Below, one piece after another: positions 1-6,862 of a stretch of 15,387 nucleotides of DNA. Position 1 is the stretch's first letter, and every line of letters begins with the position of its first letter. This stretch comes from JAQUCI01 sp034932685 (lineage in GTDB: Bacteria; Bacillota_I; Bacilli_A; Erysipelotrichales; Erysipelotrichaceae), in NCBI GenBank assembly GCA_034932685.1, contig JAYFOM010000026.1, positions 1-15,387 on the forward strand, read 5' to 3'. The translations under genes were made by a program, and so were the position numbers. The notes below the pieces were generated by a model, which searched no databases, was not told the DNA's origin, and worked only from the letters and a program-made list of their open reading frames with translations.

Positions 1-83
1 AATACATAACTTATTACAATTATATAAGACCTGTAACAAAACTAAAAATGAGTCCTATTGAATATAGACGTCAGGTAAAATAA
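1..83 (+). CDS. IS3-family transposase (OrfB), C-terminal end only
   Basis: Reading from base 3, the frame is open to TAA at 81-83 and encodes 26 residues. They include a YYN...RP segment and end in K-M-S-P-I-E-Y-R. This is the usual C-terminal signature of IS3/IS150-type OrfB integrases (pattern YYN-x-x-R-x-x-x-K-L-x-x-M-[ST]-P-x-[EQ]-[YF]-R), just after the last part of the DDE catalytic domain. The rest of the gene lies outside the window to the left, so I cannot tell whether the element is intact. The family is assigned from recalled signature, not from a search. The IS right end should lie shortly after the stop, probably before about 125, but I could not fix its inverted repeat. Confidence 0.72.
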   Translation, partial: YITYYNYIRPVTKLKMSPIEYRRQVK

Positions 84-148
84 AGATATATAATATGTGT
101 GGGTTCATTATATTCGTCTCCAATAAAAGAAAGCCAGATCAGACAAAC

Positions 149-187
149 AGCCCCTTAACTTTATAAGTGGCTCTTTTATTGTTTGTG
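149..187 (+). terminator. Rho-independent terminator-like hairpin after the IS remnant
   Basis: The arms 149-157 and 164-172 pair over nine positions with one C/T mismatch, around a 6-nt loop. They are followed by a T-rich tract (CTTTTATTGTTTGT). It sits between the transposase remnant and the radical SAM gene on the same strand, so it would stop read-through from the IS. A wider imperfect inverted repeat (122-136 with 168-180) overlaps it and could form an alternative fold. Confidence 0.6.
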
Positions 188-211
188 CTTATAACCTAAT
201 TAGTTTATCAT
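183..211 (+). promoter_or_regulatory. Candidate sigma-A-type promoter of the radical SAM/methyltransferase operon
   Basis: TTGTGC (183-188) is followed after exactly 17 bp by TATCAT (206-211). The -10 box matches consensus at five of six positions and the -35 at only three. Transcription would start near 218, right before the ribosome binding site (AAAAGGA, 219-225) of the gene at 233. Weak evidence from hexamers only. Confidence 0.35.
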
Positions 212-232
212 AGTCTTGAAAAGGAATAACAT

Positions 233-1117
233 ATGCACTATCAAACAGTTAAAGGCATCTTATCCGCAAGAAATGGCATGAATATTTATCGTGGTTGTAC
301 TCATGGTTGTATTTATTGTGATTCTCGTAGTGAATGTTATCAAATCAATCATGATTTTGAAGATGTCGCTGTTAAGATCAATGCCCCTGAACTATTAGCC
401 AATGCCTTAAGCAAAAAAAGAAGTAAATGTATGATCTCAACCGGTTCAATGTCAGATCCATACTTACCAATAGAAAAAGAGCTACAACTAACACGAAAAT
501 GTATAAGCATTATTAATGATCTTAATTTCGGTTTTACTGTACTTACTAAATCAGATCTAATACTAAGAGATATTGATCTATTAAAAACAATAAATGAAAA
601 AACTAAATGCGTAGTTCAAATTACCTTAACTACTTATGATGATCAATTAACAAGCATAATTGAACCAAATGTCGCATTAACATCAAGACGAATAGAAGTA
701 TTAAATATCATGAAAGAACATCATATACCAACCGTAGTGTGGTTATGTCCAATTTTACCTTTTATCAATGATAATAAAGATAACATCAGTAAGATATTAA
801 ATGCCTGCAAAGAAGCTGATGTTAAGGGTATTCTCTGTTTTGGCATGGGAGTAACTTTAAGAAAAGGTGATCGTGAGTATTTTTATCAAAAGCTAGATCA
901 GCACTTTAAAGGGGTTAAAGATAAGTACATCAAAACTTATGGTGATAGCTATTATTGTCCTAGTTTAAATGAAAAAGATCTTATGACTTATTTCAATCAA
1001 TTCTGTATTGATAATAATATCTTATATCAACCACAAACAGTATTTGATTATCTATCAACATTAAACGTTGGCAATCAAAATCAACAACTAAGTTTATTTG
1101 AAGAAGGAACTATATGA
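233..1117 (+). CDS. SPL-family radical SAM protein
   Basis: A 294-residue protein with the radical SAM iron-sulfur motif C-x3-C-x2-C at Cys22, Cys26 and Cys29 (CTHGCIYC), inside an N-terminal block (R-N-G-M-N-x-Y-R-G-C-x-H-G-C-x-Y-C) typical of the spore photoproduct lyase-like / Rv2578c-like group (COG1533). The family cleaves S-adenosylmethionine to a 5'-deoxyadenosyl radical at a 4Fe-4S cluster; the substrate of this subgroup is generally unknown. It is shorter than true SplB (about 340 residues), and no sporulation genes lie nearby, so DNA spore-photoproduct repair is not implied. The start is ATG 233 with AAAAGGA about 8 nt upstream. Its TGA stop overlaps the ATG of the next gene in ATGA, indicating translational coupling. 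TGA is a true stop here, which argues against Mycoplasma code 4. Confidence 0.88.
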   Translation: MHYQTVKGILSARNGMNIYRGCTHGCIYCDSRSECYQINHDFEDVAVKINAPELLANALSKKRSKCMISTGSMSDPYLPIEKELQLTRKCISIINDLNFGFTVLTKSDLILRDIDLLKTINEKTKCVVQITLTTYDDQLTSIIEPNVALTSRRIEVLNIMKEHHIPTVVWLCPILPFINDNKDNISKILNACKEADVKGILCFGMGVTLRKGDREYFYQKLDQHFKGVKDKYIKTYGDSYYCPSLNEKDLMTYFNQFCIDNNILYQPQTVFDYLSTLNVGNQNQQLSLFEEGTI

Positions 1118-2145
1118 AAATTAAAGAAAATCAAGATATTCAAGCTTTTATATCACATTGTTTAAACAACTTAGCCAATGAGCGTAAAAATGATTTTGTC
1201 GGTTTAAAGATAACCAAGAAAAATCATGCTCAAATTCAAAGACAAATGTATAAAGCAAATTTTGGCGAATTTTCAGATGATCCAAATACATGGCCTAATC
1301 TATTCATAAGCACTGACGATTTTAAAAACTCATATTATCATCAAACAATTAATCTAAAACAAATTAAGTACAAAGATTTCGCTTTTGATCATATTAAGCT
1401 TTCAAAAGGAATTTTGTTTAATGCTGATGATATGATCTTTGACGAAAAAAGAGAACTTAATGATTGGATGAAGCTTAGGGCTCTTGATCAAGACTATAAC
1501 GCTATTGTCCTTTATCAAAACAATGATATCTGGATGATAGATGCCCCATCTGAAGCCAACACGATTGATCCTAAAGCTAAAAAAGCACATGGTAATGTAT
1601 TGACCTTTGGTCTTGGAATTGGTTATTTCGCGCTTTTAGCAAGCGCTAACGATAATGTTAAATCAATAACAGTCATTGAAAGATCACAAGCTGTGATTGA
1701 AATGTTTAAAAGCTGCATCTTACCACAATTTCCAAATCAAGATAAAATCAAGATCATCAATGATGATGCCTTCAATCTATTCAAGCAAGAGTATATATCA
1801 CAGTTTGATTATGTATTTGTGGATATATGGCAATCCAACAATGATGGTTTACTGATAATTGAAAAACTATTAAAACAATACAATCCACCACTATATAAAG
1901 TTGATTTCTGGATTGAAAACGCCTGTTTAGAGATCATGCCCACATTGATTCTTTTATACTTTAAGAAATTAACTAATCCTAATTATCATCATCCACTAAT
2001 GAAACGATATCGTAAACAATATCAGTTGATCAATAAATACTTCACATCTTTAGATATTGTTGTAACCGATGTTGAAACACTGAAAAACTACATGTATGAT
2101 AGAAAAATCCTAAGAGACGTCTTGGCGCATAAAAAAAGTAGGTAG
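1114..2145 (+). CDS. SAM-dependent methyltransferase / spermidine synthase-like protein
   Basis: A 343-residue protein with a Rossmann-type SAM-binding core in its second half. Motif I is V-L-T-F-G-L-G-I-G at about 162-170; an acidic strand end is I-T-V-I-E-R at 185-190; motif II is I-I-N-D-D-A-F near 214-220; the following strand is F-D-Y-V-F-V-D-I-W at 231-239. This arrangement resembles spermidine-synthase-fold methyltransferases. The first 140 residues are not a domain I recognise, and I see no polyamine-binding signature, so I do not call it a polyamine synthase. It overlaps the radical SAM gene by 4 bp (ATGA) and both are probably co-translated, suggesting a shared modification pathway with unknown substrate. 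Its stop codon sits in the loop of the downstream terminator hairpin. Confidence 0.7.
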   Translation: MKIKENQDIQAFISHCLNNLANERKNDFVGLKITKKNHAQIQRQMYKANFGEFSDDPNTWPNLFISTDDFKNSYYHQTINLKQIKYKDFAFDHIKLSKGILFNADDMIFDEKRELNDWMKLRALDQDYNAIVLYQNNDIWMIDAPSEANTIDPKAKKAHGNVLTFGLGIGYFALLASANDNVKSITVIERSQAVIEMFKSCILPQFPNQDKIKIINDDAFNLFKQEYISQFDYVFVDIWQSNNDGLLIIEKLLKQYNPPLYKVDFWIENACLEIMPTLILLYFKKLTNPNYHHPLMKRYRKQYQLINKYFTSLDIVVTDVETLKNYMYDRKILRDVLAHKKSR

Positions 2146-2158
2146 CCCTACTTTTTTT
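2131..2158. terminator. Bidirectional Rho-independent terminator between convergent operons
   Basis: A perfect 12-bp stem (2131-2142 with 2147-2158) carries a 4-nt loop TAGC. The stem ends in seven A on one side and seven T on the other, so each strand gives a hairpin followed by a U-tract. It can terminate the plus-strand methyltransferase operon and the minus-strand pilin transcript. The TAG stop codon of the methyltransferase gene (2143-2145) is in the loop. Confidence 0.88.
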
Positions 2159-2208
2159 GTAATACATTGTTAGTTAATTATTAATTTCTATTGTTGTCTT
2201 ATTAACTA

Positions 2209-2496
2209 TTATTGGAAATCTGGAGCAGCGTATGTTCCACTATCCCATGTGCATGAGAAATCATCTAGTCCAGTTGCTGTACAGCCTGTAGGCATTGTAT
2301 AAGTTTCACCTAGTGCTTCTGCTAATGCATACTCAGTATAGTAAGTACGAGCATTTGCTCTATCTCTTGCGATTTCTGCTTGTGTAATATAACCTGTGAT
2401 TGACGGTACAAGTATAGCAGCTAGAACAGCTAATATAGCAATAACTACGATTAGTTCAATTAAGGTGAACCCCTTTTTGGATAATATCTTTTTCAT
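2209..2496 (-). CDS. pilA: Type IV major pilin (short prepilin)
   Basis: A 95-residue prepilin with a 9-residue basic class III leader, cleavage after Gly9, and mature start F-T-L-I-E with the conserved Glu at +5. A hydrophobic helix follows (about residues 10-31) with Pro31 at the position usual for type IV pilins. Mature length is 86 residues, well below the 130-160 of most PilA proteins, so the globular head is tiny. It holds two cysteines (Cys72 and Cys82) that could close a D-region-like disulfide loop. PilD is the expected processing peptidase, PilB the assembly motor and PilT the retraction motor. The ribosome binding site is strong (AGGAGG at 2504-2509). It is the last gene after pilT and has its own candidate promoter, fitting high expression of the main subunit. 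A ComGC-like role is the alternative, but PilT and PilMNO argue for a true pilus. Confidence 0.85.
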   Translation of the reverse strand: MKKILSKKGFTLIELIVVIAILAVLAAILVPSITGYITQAEIARDRANARTYYTEYALAEALGETYTMPTGCTATGLDDFSCTWDSGTYAAPDFQ

Positions 2497-2515
2497 TATA
2501 AATCCTCCTAAATTA

Positions 2516-2544
2516 ATTAAACATCAAACATTTTTATTAGTCAA
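2516..2544 (-). promoter_or_regulatory. Candidate promoter of the pilin gene
   Basis: On the minus strand TTGACT (2539-2544) is followed after 17 bp by TTTAAT (2516-2521). This is a near-consensus -35 (TTGAC match) and a five-of-six -10. It lies wholly between the pilT stop (2557) and the pilin ribosome binding site (2503-2510), so the pilin could be transcribed separately from pilB-pilT. Confidence 0.55.
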
Positions 2545-2556
2545 ACAAAATTACTA

Positions 2557-3618
2557 CTAGTATGTGCTAATGTTCATCAATTTACGCAAATTATCAGGAT
2601 TTCGACAGAATTCTAACGCTTTTTCCATTGAGACCCTTTGTTCTTTAACTAATTTTGCTAAGGCAGCGTCAAGCGTTTGCATACCCAACTTCGCATTAGT
2701 TTGGATCACTGATTCAATTTGAAAAACTTTGTTATCTCTGATCATGTTGGCAATACCATCCGTCATGACCATGATCTCAAATGACGCTATCCGGTGTTGT
2801 TTATCAACTTGTGGTATTAGTGCCTGTGAAATAACCGCTTTTAATACCCCAGATAACTGCGTTCTAATTTGTGCTTGTTGATGTGGTGGAAAAACATCAA
2901 TGATACGATCAATTGTATTAGCCGCTCCTGTTGTATGCAAGGTTGAAAATACTAAATGACCAGTTTCAGCGGCAGTTAAAGCAAGACTTATCGTTTCATG
3001 ATCGCGCATTTCTCCAACAAGAATAACATCGGGATCCTCACGCATGGCACTTCGCAGTGCGTCTTGAAAACTATTAGTATCTCGCCCTACTTCTCTTTGA
3101 TTTACCATGCTTTTCTTTGATTGATGAATATACTCAATAGGATCTTCCAGTGTCAAGATATGTTTGGCTTTATTTTGATTGATATGATCAATCAAAGCGG
3201 CCAAAGTTGTAGACTTACCACTTCCGGTAGGTCCTGTAACCAATATTAAACCACGTGGTAATACCGCAAGGTTTTTAAATAGATCAGGTAAATTATACTT
3301 TTCAATGGTCGGTGTTTCGTTTTTTAGTAAACGTAATGCTAAAGCGGGTAGATCTCTTTGACGATACGCATTTAAACGATAACGATTGCCTTCATCATCT
3401 GTGTAAGCTGAATCAACATCGTGATCATTATCATATCTGTTATATTGCTGCTCAGATAAAAGTAGTTTGATAAAGTCTATTACTTGATCAGACTTTAAGA
3501 CTGGTAAATCCAAAGTCATAAGTTCACCTACTTTACGTACTGTAGGTGCTTTACCAGCAATCAAATGAATATCTGAACAATCATGTTTTATCGCATATTC
3601 TAGTATCTCTTTTAACAT
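2557..3618 (-). CDS. pilT: Type IV pilus retraction ATPase PilT
   Basis: A 353-residue secretion ATPase of full PilT length. Walker A is GPTGSGKST at 129-137, the Asp box L-T-L-E-D-P-I-E near 155-162, Walker B VILVGEMRD at 188-196, and the His box F-S-T-L-H-T-T-G-A starting at 214. A C-terminal stretch near residue 288 (G-I-A-N-M-I-R-D-N-K) corresponds to the PilT retraction motif AIRNLIRE in degenerate form. It lacks the long N-terminal MshEN region and the tetracysteine zinc site of PilB, which separates the two ATPases. It acts as a cytoplasmic hexamer at PilC, depolymerising the pilus and driving twitching or DNA/adhesin retraction. The start ATG at 3618 is 14 nt after the pilB stop with only a modest Shine-Dalgarno (AAGGCAGG), so it probably depends on pilB transcription. 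Confidence 0.95.
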   Translation of the reverse strand: MLKEILEYAIKHDCSDIHLIAGKAPTVRKVGELMTLDLPVLKSDQVIDFIKLLLSEQQYNRYDNDHDVDSAYTDDEGNRYRLNAYRQRDLPALALRLLKNETPTIEKYNLPDLFKNLAVLPRGLILVTGPTGSGKSTTLAALIDHINQNKAKHILTLEDPIEYIHQSKKSMVNQREVGRDTNSFQDALRSAMREDPDVILVGEMRDHETISLALTAAETGHLVFSTLHTTGAANTIDRIIDVFPPHQQAQIRTQLSGVLKAVISQALIPQVDKQHRIASFEIMVMTDGIANMIRDNKVFQIESVIQTNAKLGMQTLDAALAKLVKEQRVSMEKALEFCRNPDNLRKLMNISTY

Positions 3619-3632
3619 TTTACCTGCCTTAC

Positions 3633-5321
3633 CTAATCAATTGAATAAAGGATACGAATTCCTTCTTCAACGGTGGTTGTTCCACTTGCGATCAAATCTA
3701 ATACTTCATCTCTTAACATTCGCATCTTCTTGTTTCTAACATATTCAACCATTTTATCGATATTTGCTTTTTGAGCAATCATTTTTTGGATATTAGCATC
3801 AATCAATACTATTTCAAACACTGCTGTTCTACCAGTATATCCCGTATTATTACAATGCGAGCAGCCTTTACCATGGTATGCTTTCTTTAATTCAGTTTGA
3901 AGTAAAAGATTATCAGCTAGTTCTACTTTGTGTTCTTCTTTACAAAACTGGCATATCTTTTTAACTAAACGTTGTGACATTACTGATTTTACTGATGAAG
4001 CAACCAGATATGGTTCTACCCCCATATCAACTAAGCGCTCAACTGTTGACAACGCATCATTAGTATGGATAGTTGATAAAACAAAGTGACCAGTTATAGC
4101 GGCTCTAATCGCAATCTCAGCCGTTTCACTGTCTCTAATCTCACCAATCATGATAGTATCAGGGTCTTGTCTTAATATTGATCTTAAGCCACTAGCGAAG
4201 GTCAACCCAGCTCTTGGATTTACCTGTACTTGGGTAATACCATTAAACTTACGCTCAATTGGATCTTCAATCGTAATGATTGATTTTTTAATATCAGCTA
4301 ACTGTGCTAACATTGAATATAATGTAGTAGTTTTACCACTACCAGTAGGACCAGACACAAGTAAGATACCATGCGGTAAATGTAAAACTTTCTTTATTGT
4401 TTCCTGCGTTGATTCAGATAATCCAAGTGATTTTAACTCATAACTAATGTTGCGATCAGCTCCTAATAAACGCATAACGATCTTTTCACCATAAGGGGTA
4501 GGCAAAGATGATACCCGAATATCAACCGTTAAAAACTCACTCTTAAATTGAAAGCTACCGTCTTGCGGAATACGTTTTTCAGCGATGTTCATCCCACTAA
4601 CAATCTTAATACGCGTACTTACGTGTTGATGAATCTCACTGCTTATTTCATTGTATACTTGAAGATCGCCATCGACGCGAAAACGAATCCTCGTAACATT
4701 TTCTTGCGGTTCGATATGAATATCACTGGCATTTTGTTGATATGCATCTAATATCAAACCATTTACTAGTTTAACAATTGGTGATGAACCAACGCGTTCA
4801 GCCATCTCATCATTGATCAAATCTTCAATATCAATGATTTCACCACCAGACTCGATTTCATCCTTTAGATCTTTCATGATAATATCGGTTGAATGTTTAG
4901 AATAAACACGATTGATCGCTTTTTCTATCTCATATGATGGTGAAAGCACGGTTTTAACATCAAGACCGGTGATCATACTAACATCTTCCAAACACACATA
5001 GTCTAGCGGATCATTAGTCGCTATCGTTAAAGCACCCGCTTTAATATTGATAGGAACGATACTGTACTTACGTGCTAATGTTTCTGGAATCAATCTAACA
5101 ACTTCAAGTTCAACATTAAAGATTGGCGCCTCTAAATACTCCACCTTTAATCTTTTCGCTAATGATTTAAGAATATCCTTTTCATCAGCGTAACCCAAAT
5201 CCATTATTACATTACCTAAACGTTTCTTAACGATTTTTTGTCGTGCTAAAGCCTCATTGAGCTGCTCAGCATTAATAATACCTTCTTCTAATAAAATCTC
5301 ACCCAATCTCACAACTTTCAT
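3633..5321 (-). CDS. pilB: Type IV pilus extension ATPase PilB (GspE family)
   Basis: The best start is ATG at 5319-5321, giving 562 residues. It has AAGGAGG at 5330-5336 with 8-nt spacing and begins MKVVRLGEIL, the normal beginning of the family. A start 25 codons upstream (5396) would run into the pilD gene and adds an unlikely leader. Domains in order: N-terminal GspE/MshEN domain (about 1-140), linker, the N2 domain (about 190-300), and the ATPase core with Walker A GPTGSGKTTT from 324, Asp box I-T-I-E-D-P near 360 and Walker B MIGEIRD near 401-407. The His box S-T-I-H-T-N-D-A follows, then four zinc-binding cysteines (Cys457, Cys460, Cys487, Cys490). It powers pilin insertion into the growing fibre at PilC. 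It is first in a pilB-pilT unit, divergent from pilD. Confidence 0.95.
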   Translation of the reverse strand: MKVVRLGEILLEEGIINAEQLNEALARQKIVKKRLGNVIMDLGYADEKDILKSLAKRLKVEYLEAPIFNVELEVVRLIPETLARKYSIVPINIKAGALTIATNDPLDYVCLEDVSMITGLDVKTVLSPSYEIEKAINRVYSKHSTDIIMKDLKDEIESGGEIIDIEDLINDEMAERVGSSPIVKLVNGLILDAYQQNASDIHIEPQENVTRIRFRVDGDLQVYNEISSEIHQHVSTRIKIVSGMNIAEKRIPQDGSFQFKSEFLTVDIRVSSLPTPYGEKIVMRLLGADRNISYELKSLGLSESTQETIKKVLHLPHGILLVSGPTGSGKTTTLYSMLAQLADIKKSIITIEDPIERKFNGITQVQVNPRAGLTFASGLRSILRQDPDTIMIGEIRDSETAEIAIRAAITGHFVLSTIHTNDALSTVERLVDMGVEPYLVASSVKSVMSQRLVKKICQFCKEEHKVELADNLLLQTELKKAYHGKGCSHCNNTGYTGRTAVFEIVLIDANIQKMIAQKANIDKMVEYVRNKKMRMLRDEVLDLIASGTTTVEEGIRILYSID

Positions 5322-5334
5322 TTCATATTCCTCC

Positions 5335-5362
5335 TTGCAATACCTATGAAATGTTCTATAAT
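5335..5362 (+). promoter_or_regulatory. Candidate pilD promoter
   Basis: TTGCAA (5335-5340) and a perfect TATAAT (5357-5362) are separated by 16 bp on the plus strand. Transcription would start near 5369, just before AGAGG (5371-5375) and the pilD ATG at 5382, leaving a leader of about 13 nt. The -35 box overlaps the pilB ribosome binding site on the opposite strand. I found no equally good promoter for pilB in the 60-bp gap. Confidence 0.5.
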
Positions 5363-5381
5363 TCAAACATAGAGGTATAAT

Positions 5382-6128
5382 ATGCAATATTATCAAGCTT
5401 TATTAATTCTAATCCTTGGCGCCATTTTTGGCTCTTTCTATAACGTTATCATCTATCGTTTACCACTTAAACAGTCTATTGTTTATGGCTCATCCCATTG
5501 TACAAACTGTCAAACAACCATCAAACCTTATGATCTAATACCAATAGTGAGTTTTTTGGTGCTAAGAGGTAAATGTCGCAATTGTAAAGCAAGTATTTCG
5601 TTGCGTTATCCCTTAATTGAGCTAATAACCGCATTGAGCTTTTATCTTGTTTATCACGTTACAGGATTGAGTTATGAGTTGATCATCGGCTTAGTTCTAG
5701 CATCTTTACTAATTATCATTGCGATGATCGATATTGATACTATGGAAATCTATGATCGGTTTCATATCTTTATCTTAATCCTAGCTCTGACCAATCTTTT
5801 TATTACCCCATTACCGCTTTTTGAACATATTATCGGCTTTTTTATCATTAGTTTGCCTTTTTATATTATTGCCCATGTTACTGGTGGTATTGGCGGTGGT
5901 GATATTAAACTGATCGCTGTGGCCGGTTTTCTACTTGGCTACAAAGCAACTTTAATTGCCTTTTTTATTGGTATTGTCATTGGTGGTGTTATCGCAGTTT
6001 ACTTACTTATGACTAAGCAGAAAGAACGTAAATCAATGATAGCCTTTGGTCCTTACCTTTGTATCGGCATCTATTTCGCCTTCCTTTATGGTAATCAGAT
6101 ATTCAATTGGTATTTAGGTTTATTTTAA
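5382..6128 (+). CDS. pilD: Prepilin peptidase / N-methyltransferase PilD
   Basis: A 248-residue polytopic membrane protein with the full bifunctional prepilin peptidase layout. The N-terminal segment G-A-I-F-G-S-F-Y-N-V-I-I-Y-R-L-P precedes two zinc-type CxxC pairs (Cys40/Cys43 and Cys65/Cys68). Downstream is the first aspartate cluster I-D-I-D-T-M-E-I-Y-D (Asp117, Asp119, Asp125), then G-G-G-D-I-K-L with Asp174, the second catalytic aspartate. It cleaves class III leaders of the pilins after Gly and N-methylates the new N-terminus. It is the only plus-strand gene inside the pilus locus, sitting between pilO and pilB. Its TAA stop is separated by a single base from the convergent pilO stop, with no terminator hairpin between them. 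The start is supported by AGAGG and a TATAAT-type promoter. Confidence 0.95.
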   Translation: MQYYQALLILILGAIFGSFYNVIIYRLPLKQSIVYGSSHCTNCQTTIKPYDLIPIVSFLVLRGKCRNCKASISLRYPLIELITALSFYLVYHVTGLSYELIIGLVLASLLIIIAMIDIDTMEIYDRFHIFILILALTNLFITPLPLFEHIIGFFIISLPFYIIAHVTGGIGGGDIKLIAVAGFLLGYKATLIAFFIGIVIGGVIAVYLLMTKQKERKSMIAFGPYLCIGIYFAFLYGNQIFNWYLGLF

Positions 6129-6129
6129 C

Positions 6130-6861
6130 TTATTTACCTAAATCTTCATGAGCAACATCTGTTTTACTACCAGTGCCTGTTCCTGATGCCTTAAAGTCCC
6201 CTGTATAATCCATCTTGTTTAACTTAACTAGCTGATCAACAGCGTAAACACTAAATTCAAACTCAGCTTCATTACTTAAAAAATCATAGGATGAGAAAGT
6301 AATAAATACTGAAGTTTCCCACTTCTTCGCCTCATCTAGCATATAAACATATCTAGCATAAGTAGTATTAACTTTGTAATAATGTTTTGATAAGAGTAAA
6401 TTGGTTTTAGTAAGTGGAATATCACTACTAGCTGCTTTATAGTTATTATAAGCCTCTACTAGTGTTTTTAGTTCATAAGAATATATAGTTGGCAATGTAT
6501 CAATCGCACTAGGTACGACGACTTCTGTTGGTAAGAATTTAGTTTCTAATACCTTCATATTATACTTAGTTGTTAGCGGAAGTACCCAACGTTCAAACTC
6601 AGCTTCATTAATCGGTTGCTCGAACTTATTCATGGCAACAGAAACTTCCGTAAAGCGACTTGATAATTTACTACGTTGATTATTAATATTCGGTAACGTT
6701 GCCATTACCATAGTTTTCTGACTCTCTAAATTACTTAATTTATCCTTATTGGCATTAAGTTCTGCCGACATCGGTTTTATAACCAACATATACATGGCAC
6801 CACAAACTGCCAATAATCCTACGAAAAATAACAAGAAAGCTTCTCTTTTAGATACTTTCAT
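6130..6861 (-). CDS. pilO: PilO-like inner-membrane alignment protein
   Basis: A 243-residue bitopic protein: short basic N-terminus, one transmembrane helix (about 8-27), a coiled-coil-prone stretch (about 30-75, rich in Asn, Lys, Glu and Leu) and an extracytoplasmic C-terminal domain. The sequence is not strongly conserved. The PilO call comes from this architecture and its place directly after pilM and pilN, the invariant order of the pilMNO module; a GspM-type name would also fit. It would pair with PilN in the membrane and align PilM and PilC with the motors. pilN ends one base before its ATG, and the strong Shine-Dalgarno (GGGGAGGT) lies inside the last codons of pilN, indicating translational coupling. 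It is the last gene of the operon beginning at 12011. Confidence 0.72.
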   Translation of the reverse strand: MKVSKREAFLLFFVGLLAVCGAMYMLVIKPMSAELNANKDKLSNLESQKTMVMATLPNINNQRSKLSSRFTEVSVAMNKFEQPINEAEFERWVLPLTTKYNMKVLETKFLPTEVVVPSAIDTLPTIYSYELKTLVEAYNNYKAASSDIPLTKTNLLLSKHYYKVNTTYARYVYMLDEAKKWETSVFITFSSYDFLSNEAEFEFSVYAVDQLVKLNKMDYTGDFKASGTGTGSKTDVAHEDLGK

Positions 6862-6862
6862 T

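Noticed and set aside
1402..1590. Antisense open frame within the methyltransferase gene
   Set aside because: No ribosome binding site or recognisable protein; it is a shadow of the clearly coding plus-strand frame.
2171..2208. AT-only inverted repeat TAGTTAAT / ATTAACTA after the pilin gene
   Set aside because: Eight weak A/T pairs with a 22-nt loop; expected by chance in such AT-rich DNA, and the real terminator is at 2131-2158.
4150..4751. Two plus-strand open frames opposite pilB
   Set aside because: They lie fully inside the conserved pilB gene, without start signals or known motifs.
5322..5396. 25-codon N-terminal extension of PilB
   Set aside because: It overlaps pilD, has no ribosome binding site, and the downstream ATG has AAGGAGG at 8 nt and the family-typical N-terminus.
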